Source of the DNA: Sporolactobacillus putidus
GTDB lineage: Bacteria > Bacillota > Bacilli > Bacillales > Sporolactobacillaceae
Direction of reading: 5' to 3'
DNA length: 64,000 bases
NCBI RefSeq assembly: GCF_014647035.1
Contig: NZ_BMOK01000006.1
Span: 104,750 to 168,749 of the forward strand
In this document: positions 58,965-64,000 of the stretch, in pieces
Position numbering within the stretch: the stretch's first letter is position 1
How the letters are laid out: the number at the start of each line of letters is the position of its first letter
The notes under the pieces: generated by a model
Seen by the model: only the letters and a program-made list of their open reading frames with translations
Database searches by the model: none
Told to the model about the DNA's origin: nothing
Program-made: the position numbers and the translations under genes

Positions 58965-59308
58965 GTAAAAACATGTAAAACTTTTATGTGATCTTTTTAA
59001 TGACGCAAAAATGTCACATATGAAAAGAAAGCTGTTACTACGCGGAATTAGAGGACTTTTAACTATCTGCGAATTTCGAAAAATGTCACTTTTTCATTCT
59101 GTTTCTGCCTACTCCCGACTCTTCAGACGCATCCGTCGTCCAAGTTGAGTATTCCCCTGATTCGACACATTAAAACACTGAAAACGTTATATTCATTTCG
59201 ATAAGTGTAATTAAAGGGACTCTACTTGTCCCAATAGAAACATGTATCTGCTTCCGCAATTGACAATCGGCCTGCTCGTTTTTGCGATCTACAAAGCGTG
59301 GATTGATT
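58965..59308. other. Gene-free stretch between rpoN and the cggR promoter
   Basis: About 340 bases with no gene. The minus strand has two copies of GTGACATTTTT (59079-59089 and 59007-59017), 72 bases apart, upstream of the cggR promoter; these could be regulator sites. A possible plus-strand frame at 59242 overlaps the rpoN 3' end and is a shadow. Confidence 0.45.
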
Positions 59309-60616
59309 TTATTTGGATACCCTTCGCTGGACGGTTGAACCGATACCGCAAGCCCGGCGGTACTTGGTCACGGCTCTTCTGGAGCAGTGAAGCCCCTCTT
59401 CAGCCAGCAGACCGGCCAGGCGCTGATCGGAAAGAGGGCTTCTCCTGTCCTCCCGGTCAATCAGGTGCCTGATCCGTGACTGAATGTGAAACACCGAAGC
59501 GCCGCCCTTATCTGTTTTTAGACCCCTGACAAAAAATTTTTTCAGGGGGAAAAGCCCGTACGGGGTCTGTACATATTTGTTTGCTACTGCCCGGCTGACT
59601 GTCGATTCGTGAACGGACAGTTTCTCCGCCGCGTTTTTCATTGTAAAGGGTTGAAGTTGATCATTTTCCCCGGTCATAAAATAGAGTTTTTGCTTATCGG
59701 CAAGCATTTCGGCCAGCGACATGATGGTCTGTTTTCTTCTCGAAACACCAGCCAGCAGCCAGTCCGCCTCTTCGATCTTTTCACGGAGATACCGTTTCGT
59801 CTCTTCGTCCGCTGTTTTCAGATACTGCTGATAATCCTGGCGGTCAATAGTTATCTTCGGCAGAAAGCCATCCTCAAGTTCGCACACGAGCCCGCCGTCA
59901 CGCTCAGCAATGGTCACGTCCGGTACCACATAATGGGGTTTCTCAGCCTGAATAGTATTCACCGGCACCGGTGCCAGTGACCGGATCGCCGCCACCGCAT
60001 CAAGAACCGACTCTTCCGTTGTTCCGAGAATTTCGGCCAGCCCGGTCCAATCCCCGGTCAGAAAGCAGTCGCAGTAATCGGACAGGATCGACTCGGCGAG
60101 CGGCAGACGCGGTGTTTTTCTCCTCAGCTGGAGCAGCAGACACTCGGGAAGGGACCTTGCGCCGACTCCGGCCGGCTCAAGCGACTGAACCAGCGCCAGC
60201 GCTTCTTCGACCTCCGGAAGATCCAGCTCAAATCGGCTGAGCAAATCTTCCGGATCTTCATCCAGATAGCCATTGTCGTTTAAACAGTCGATCAAAGCGT
60301 CTGCAGCAGCCATGCTTTTTTTGCTCAGCCGAAGCTGATGGAGATCCTGATGGAGCAATTCGCGAAAGTCGCTCGTCCCCGCTATTGTCTCCTCGATCAC
60401 GTCCGTTGTACTCTTTATCCCGTCCCCGGTCGGATAGGAAAGATAATCCGTCTGAAAGCCGGATTCTTCGACGTGCAAAAGGGGATTTTCGAGTGCCTTT
60501 TCATGAATATACTGGGAGAGTTCTTCATTGTTAAACTGCAGCAGCGTCACCGACTGATACAATGCCGGCGCCATCTTAAGCTTCAGCGATTGTTTCTGAA
60601 CCAGTGCAAGGCCCAT
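59309..60616 (-). CDS. rpoN: RNA polymerase sigma-54 factor
   Basis: 435 residues: the Gln/Leu-rich activator-binding region I (LVQKQSLKLKMAPALYQSV), the core-binding region, the helix-turn-helix (LSVHESTVSRAVANKYVQTP) and the RpoN box RRAVTKYRRA recognising the -24 element. The start at MGLALVQKQ (60616) follows AGAGGTGAG; the frame is open to 60658. The mannose PTS operon at 1.3-5.7 kb has a matching -24/-12 promoter and a sigma-54 activator. Confidence 0.95.
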   Translation of the reverse strand: MGLALVQKQSLKLKMAPALYQSVTLLQFNNEELSQYIHEKALENPLLHVEESGFQTDYLSYPTGDGIKSTTDVIEETIAGTSDFRELLHQDLHQLRLSKKSMAAADALIDCLNDNGYLDEDPEDLLSRFELDLPEVEEALALVQSLEPAGVGARSLPECLLLQLRRKTPRLPLAESILSDYCDCFLTGDWTGLAEILGTTEESVLDAVAAIRSLAPVPVNTIQAEKPHYVVPDVTIAERDGGLVCELEDGFLPKITIDRQDYQQYLKTADEETKRYLREKIEEADWLLAGVSRRKQTIMSLAEMLADKQKLYFMTGENDQLQPFTMKNAAEKLSVHESTVSRAVANKYVQTPYGLFPLKKFFVRGLKTDKGGASVFHIQSRIRHLIDREDRRSPLSDQRLAGLLAEEGLHCSRRAVTKYRRACGIGSTVQRRVSK

Positions 60617-60727
60617 TCCGCTCACCTCTTTGTCTTTATTATACCAATGAGTTTGCAAGCCGGCTACGCTTTCATTTGAAAAATGAGCGTCCGGCCAGCC
60701 TCTTCAGCATGCTGAACACGGGGAGAT

Positions 60728-60763
60728 AAAAATAAAAAGGACCTTCCGCTTTAACACGGAAAG
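60728..60763 (-). terminator. Terminator of the cotD-like gene
   Basis: On the minus strand CTTTCCG pairs with CGGAAGG (one G-U) and is followed by TCCTTTTTATTTTTATC. Confidence 0.8.
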
Positions 60764-60773
60764 CCCGGAGTAA

Positions 60774-61202
60774 TCAGCAATGCGGTTTCGGAAAGCAGGG
60801 ACGCCCGCACTGCACGTCATAATGGCACTCATCGCACGTCTGGGACAGCGTGTGCGGATAATAATGCTGATGTTCATAGATAAAGTGGGTCATAATCTGA
60901 GTATGCATCGGATGAATGTGCTGAACGATCACCGGTTTATAAACATGTTCAACATTCACACTCTCCGGATCGTAGATTGAACCTGCCTGCTTCGGCGGAC
61001 AGTGGAGTTCGTTGACCGGGCACGCCGCAGGTAACCCGGCCGGTTTTGCTCCGTACGGACCCATCATTCCCTTGGTGCCTTTCACATGTTCTGGCGCAAC
61101 CAGGGGATTGGCAACAGGCAGATTCGGTTCCGGTTTGATCGCCGGCATCTTGGCATAGGGATTTGCCGGCATCGGTTTAATTGGATAAGGTGAAACCTCC
61201 AT
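60774..61202 (-). CDS. cotD: CotD-family inner spore coat protein
   Basis: 142 residues, Pro/His/Cys-rich. The central VIVQHIHPMHTQIMTHF and YEHQHYYPHTLSQTCDE match the CotD family of spore coat proteins, and the end is Cys/Pro-rich (CGRPCFPKPHC). It indicates a spore-forming host. GGAGG lies before the ATG, and a sigma-K-like -10 lies upstream. Confidence 0.85.
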   Translation of the reverse strand: MEVSPYPIKPMPANPYAKMPAIKPEPNLPVANPLVAPEHVKGTKGMMGPYGAKPAGLPAACPVNELHCPPKQAGSIYDPESVNVEHVYKPVIVQHIHPMHTQIMTHFIYEHQHYYPHTLSQTCDECHYDVQCGRPCFPKPHC

Positions 61203-61238
61203 AATTTTTGTTCCTCCTCGTCATTTAAAGTACACTAA

Positions 61239-61247
61239 TAACCTATG
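61239..61247 (-). promoter_or_regulatory. Sigma-K-type -10 element of cotD
   Basis: The minus strand reads CATAGGTTA, matching the sigma-K -10 consensus CATANNNTA about 40 bases upstream of cotD. The -35 AC is not at the best spacing, so this is moderate evidence. Confidence 0.45.
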
Positions 61248-61444
61248 TTCTGGGGATTAGCCTCGCCCTAATGAGAACACCTAATTTTACGGGCTCCGCC
61301 GAAATTGGGCAGTTTGCGGAGGCAACTCAGAAAATCAGCCGGTCAATCATTAAAAAACCAGCGAATTTAGTAAAAGGTCTTGCAAAATCTGAGACAATCG
61401 CTTAATATAGATAAATGTCAGTGAAATAAATCTTTTACGGTTTT

Positions 61445-61518
61445 GCGCTCGTAGCTCAGGTGGATAGAGCAATGGTTTCCGGTACCATGTGTCGGGGGTT
61501 CGAATCCTCTCGAGCGCA
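61445..61518 (+). tRNA. tRNA-Arg (anticodon CCG)
   Basis: Full cloverleaf: acceptor GCGCTCG/CGAGCGC, D-arm GCTC/GAGC, anticodon stem ATGGT/ACCAT with loop TTCCGGT (anticodon CCG, reading CGG), T-arm with TTCGAAT. The CCA end is not encoded. Confidence 0.95.
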
Positions 61519-61547
61519 TTTTTAAGAAAGTAGCAATGTTTGTATTT

Positions 61548-61588
61548 GCGGCACCTCTGAGTGGACACTCAGAGGTGCCGCTTTTTTA
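61548..61588 (+). terminator. Terminator of tRNA-Arg
   Basis: A perfect 16-bp stem (GCGGCACCTCTGAGTG with its complement) with a GA loop and six T residues. Confidence 0.9.
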
Positions 61589-61775
61589 TTTATGTCATGC
61601 GGCCATAAAATGATTGCTGATTGTGCCGTCTCCTCATACTGGATCTCAGTTAGATTGAACAAACCAATGAAAATGGGGCGGATTTTCTTCATACGGTGAC
61701 CATTGAAGCCATTTAATCATCATCCTCACAGTCGGAAGCCGTTTTCCATCTGTTCACAGGCACACGCCACAGGAC
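61589..61775. other. Gene-free stretch between the tRNA-Arg terminator and array C
   Basis: Nothing recognisable on either strand. Confidence 0.4.
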
Positions 61776-61893
61776 AATCGGCAGTAAAGAGCGGAGAATC
61801 TACAGTAATGCTTAAAGAATCAACAGTAAAGAGCAGATAATCTACAGTAATGCTTAAAGAATCAACAGTAAACGGCCTGCAATCAACAAGTGT
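61776..61893 (-). repeat. 21-bp-period repeat array C (six units)
   Basis: The core AATCNNCAGTAA (minus strand TTACTGNNGATT) begins at 61776, 61797, 61818, 61839 and 61860, with a last, diverged copy at 61881: always 21 bases apart. Two spacer types alternate (AGAGCRGA and TGCTTAAAG), giving a 42-base unit as in array B. The core differs from arrays A and B but shares the outer TTTA...TT frame. Confidence 0.88.
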
Positions 61894-62227
61894 GAATAGT
61901 CAGATTTCACTTTGGGCTTTTAAATGGCTACTACCTGTTAAAATTCAGAGGGAGCAGAACGATAATTTTAGTTTTAATAATTGAAGACGTGTTGCCGACT
62001 TCAATGGGCAAGTGGGATAATCATAGAACTATTTTTATGAAATTTGTATTTAAACAATAAGCAAAGTTTAAGAAATACTTAAGAAAAAAAGATGAAAATA
62101 GCCGTATGATTAACCAATAAGTCCCGCAGCAAAGATGATTATTTTTCTGTCAAATCAAAAAGTCCGAAAGTTATGCTTCGTTTGGACGTGAATGAAAACA
62201 AATATCCAGTTGAAAAGGAGTCACACA
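61894..62227. other. Upstream region of the ligase gene
   Basis: 330 bases, AT-rich, no gene. It probably holds the promoter of the ligase gene, but no convincing -35/-10 pair stands out. Confidence 0.4.
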
Positions 62228-63313
62228 TTGAAAAAGGTGACAGTAGGCATTCTATTTGGAGGGAACTCAGCAGAATATAAGGTCTCCTTAAAATCTGCTT
62301 ATTCGATCATCACCAACCTTGATCCTGCAAAATATGAGTTAATACTGATTGGTATTACGAAGGACGGCGTATGGAAGCGATATGATGGTCCATTTGAAGC
62401 CATTCCGCAGGATACGTGGAGCGATTCGGACTGCACGCCGGTTGCAATATTGCCAGACCCCGGTCTTCATGGCATTTTAATGAAATCCGAGGGCATGTTC
62501 ACGCGTACACATTTAGATGTCGTTTTTCCGGTATTGCACGGAAAAAACGGTGAGGACGGGACGATCCAAAGCCTCTTGCAACTGGCGGACATCCCCTGCG
62601 TTGGCTGTGGCGTTTTAAGTTCTGCCATGTGCATGGACAAGGATATTTCACACCGTATTGTAAAGGATGCAGGTATTCGTGTCCCTGAGACTGTAGTACT
62701 CACAGGATCCGTTTCAAAAGAACAATTGGATGAACTCATCACGGGTTTCCGTTATCCAGTCTTCGTTAAACCCGCGAATGGAGGCTCTTCGTTCGGCGTC
62801 AATAAAGTTGTGGATTCTTCCGGACTTCTGGAAGCAGTTATTGAAGCACAGAATTATGACAGTAAGGTCTGTATCGAAGAAGCAATCGATGGCTGCGAGG
62901 TCGGATGCGCCATTCTTGGAAATGTGGATGACCTGACTGTTGGCGAAGTGGATCAAATTGTACTGTCTCACGGCTTTTTCCGTATTCATCAGGAATCTCA
63001 ACCTGAAAAAGAATCCGAGAATTCAACGATTCGTGTGCCAGCCGAGATTCCGCAGGAAGTACAAGCGCAAATTAAACAAACGGCCAGAGATATTTTCCGT
63101 GCACTTGGATGTGCAGGGTTGGCGCGTGTAGACATGTTCCTTACGCTTGATCACGAAGTGGTCTTTAATGAAGTGAATACAATGCCGGGATTCACCAATT
63201 ACAGCCGTTACCCGCGAATGATGAAGGCAGCCGGCATCAGCATTGCCCAAATTGCAGACAGAGCCATTCAATTAGCGCTCCTAAACTGCAGAACGGCCGG
63301 TCGGGCCGAGTGA
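62228..63313 (+). CDS. VanG-type D-alanine--D-serine/lactate ligase
   Basis: A 361-residue ATP-grasp ligase. It has FGGNSAEYKVSLKSA at the start (VanG/VanC-like, where ordinary Ddl has GGxSxEHEVS), VFPVLHGKNGEDGT, CMDKDI, FVKPANGGSSFGV, EVGCAILG and FNEVNTMPGFT. The close resemblance is to VanG-type ligases, which make D-Ala-D-Ser; a D-Ala-D-Lac or plain D-Ala-D-Ala activity cannot be excluded. The TTG at 62228 has AAGGAG 8 bases upstream; the frame opens at 62192. No vanXY, vanT or vanRS neighbours are present, so it is an orphan. Confidence 0.85.
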   Translation: MKKVTVGILFGGNSAEYKVSLKSAYSIITNLDPAKYELILIGITKDGVWKRYDGPFEAIPQDTWSDSDCTPVAILPDPGLHGILMKSEGMFTRTHLDVVFPVLHGKNGEDGTIQSLLQLADIPCVGCGVLSSAMCMDKDISHRIVKDAGIRVPETVVLTGSVSKEQLDELITGFRYPVFVKPANGGSSFGVNKVVDSSGLLEAVIEAQNYDSKVCIEEAIDGCEVGCAILGNVDDLTVGEVDQIVLSHGFFRIHQESQPEKESENSTIRVPAEIPQEVQAQIKQTARDIFRALGCAGLARVDMFLTLDHEVVFNEVNTMPGFTNYSRYPRMMKAAGISIAQIADRAIQLALLNCRTAGRAE

Positions 63314-63426
63314 AATTAATAGTTTTGCAAGCGCAGGATGTTGGAAAAAGAACTCTTGTTTTAGTGAATTCTGCTCATGATAGAAAAAAGCAATAATAAG
63401 AAAAGGTGGGATAGTTAATCTTTTTA

Positions 63427-63459
63427 ATAAAAGACCAGCATGACAGCTGATCTTTTATT
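63427..63459 (+). terminator. Terminator of the ligase gene
   Basis: AATAAAAGACCAGC pairs with GCTGATCTTTTATT (one mismatch) around 6 bases, followed by TTTTTC. Confidence 0.7.
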
Positions 63460-63473
63460 TTTCGGTTCAAAAA

Positions 63474-63503
63474 TTTGACCTATATTGACCTTTAGGGTAT
63501 GAT
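63474..63503 (+). promoter_or_regulatory. clpP promoter with CtsR operator
   Basis: On the minus strand GGTCAAT-ATA-GGTCAAA (63474-63490) matches the CtsR heptad repeat RGTCAAA-NAN-RGTCAAA with one mismatch. The -35 TTGACC (63475-63480) is inside it, 17 bases from -10 TATGAT (63498-63503), so CtsR would block the promoter until heat stress. Confidence 0.8.
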
Positions 63504-63556
63504 AAGTTTTGGTTACAGTAAAGCATCATACTTCAATTAAAAAGGGGGTTCGTTCA

Positions 63557-64000
63557 ATGCCTTTAATTCCTACAGTCATTGAGCAGACAAACCGCGGTGA
63601 ACGCGCGTATGACATTTATTCCCGCTTGCTGAAGGACCGTATCATCATGCTTGGCACAGCAATTGACGATAATGTGGCCAATGCCGTTGTCGCCCAATTG
63701 CTTTTCCTCGCAGCGGAAGATTCGGAAAAAGATATCTCGCTTTATATCAACAGTCCCGGCGGGTCGATAACTGCCGGCATGGCGATTTACGATACGATGC
63801 AGTACATCAAGCCTAAAGTGTCGACCATCTGTATCGGCATGGCTGCATCCATGGGCAGCTTCCTGCTGACCGCCGGAGAAATCGGCAAACGCTATGCCCT
63901 TCCGAACAGTGAAATCATGATTCACCAGCCGCTCGGCGGGATGCAGGGACAAGCTTCAGATATGGAAATTCACGCCAAACGAATTCTCAAGATTCGTGAG
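63557..64000 (+). CDS. clpP: ATP-dependent Clp protease proteolytic subunit, 5' part
   Basis: The first 148 codons of ClpP, cut off by the window end. It starts [19 protein letters not shown] and contains LNSPGG-type [12 protein letters not shown], the catalytic Ser in [11 protein letters not shown] and the His in [13 protein letters not shown] lies about 10 bases before the ATG. Regulated by the CtsR box upstream. Confidence 0.96.
   Translation, partial: MPLIPTVIEQTNRGERAYDIYSRLLKDRIIMLGTAIDDNVANAVVAQLLFLAAEDSEKDISLYINSPGGSITAGMAIYDTMQYIKPKVSTICIGMAASMGSFLLTAGEIGKRYALPNSEIMIHQPLGGMQGQASDMEIHAKRILKIRE

Noticed and set aside
59242-59472. Plus-strand frame upstream of rpoN's 3' end
   Set aside because: It runs into the rpoN gene on the opposite strand and resembles no protein.
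62192-62227. A longer N-terminus for the VanG-type ligase from ATG at 62192
   Set aside because: The TTG at 62228 has AAGGAG at a good distance and gives the normal family N-terminus.

Overview
The window reads as chromosome of a low-to-moderate-GC, spore-forming member of the Bacillota (Bacilli, Bacillales side). Supporting signs are a CotD-type spore coat protein, the cggR-gapA-pgk-tpiA-eno glycolytic block, a secG-est-rnr-smpB-ssrA block, CcpA-type cre sites, a LevR/sigma-54 mannose PTS and a CtsR box before clpP. Lactic-acid spore formers such as the Sporolactobacillaceae would fit, but the species cannot be fixed from sequence alone. Almost everything lies on the minus strand; the plus-strand genes are the lysR-type regulator, tRNA-Arg, the VanG-type ligase and clpP.

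Layout. 0-1.3 kb: worn, gene-poor DNA with a 20-bp tandem repeat, a long hairpin and a fragment of a PLP enzyme. 1.3-8.7 kb: a mannose-family PTS operon (EIIB, EIIAB, EIIC, EIID, DUF956) behind a clear -24/-12 promoter, with its activator LevR upstream; rpoN itself is at 59.3-60.6 kb. 8.7-26.5 kb: an accessory zone with a Csp-like copper protein, a ClC antiporter, an FtsX-type ABC transporter with its two-component system (permease and kinase both broken), lgt, a sulfur-related group (TauE/DUF1634, LysR, glutaredoxin, and remnants of DsrE and YeiH genes), and a copper-flavoured group (cupredoxin, two-component system, two SHOCT proteins). 26.6-38.2 kb: a helicase-loader remnant, tmRNA, smpB, a HAD phosphatase, the trehalose operon (treR, treP, EIIA, treA), rnr, est and secG. 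38.4-51.9 kb: a complete Tat-exported, membrane-linked [NiFe] hydrogenase island (hyaA, hyaB, a cytochrome b fused to the maturation protease, an unrecognised CxxC protein, hypA, hypB, hypF, hypC, hypD, hypE, tatA, tatC), then a DUF2231-like membrane protein and an AraC regulator. 53.1-58.9 kb: glycolysis. 59-64 kb: rpoN, cotD, tRNA-Arg, an orphan VanG-type ligase and the start of clpP.

How it works together. The hydrogenase operon brings its whole Hyp assembly line and its own Tat translocase, so one transcript could make, load, export and anchor a periplasm-side uptake hydrogenase. A putative FNR/CRP box centred exactly at -41.5 of a predicted promoter suggests oxygen or redox control. The island sits between secG and eno, genes that are neighbours in Bacillus, and the trehalose operon sits between rnr and smpB, so this conserved block seems to have been opened twice.

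Most unusual signals: three intergenic arrays with exactly 21-bp periodicity (28.2, 47.0 and 61.8 kb; the largest has 26 units and splits the hydrogenase operon), and the natural cytochrome b-protease fusion. Several genes are visibly decaying (single stop codons or one-base shifts), which should be checked against sequencing error.
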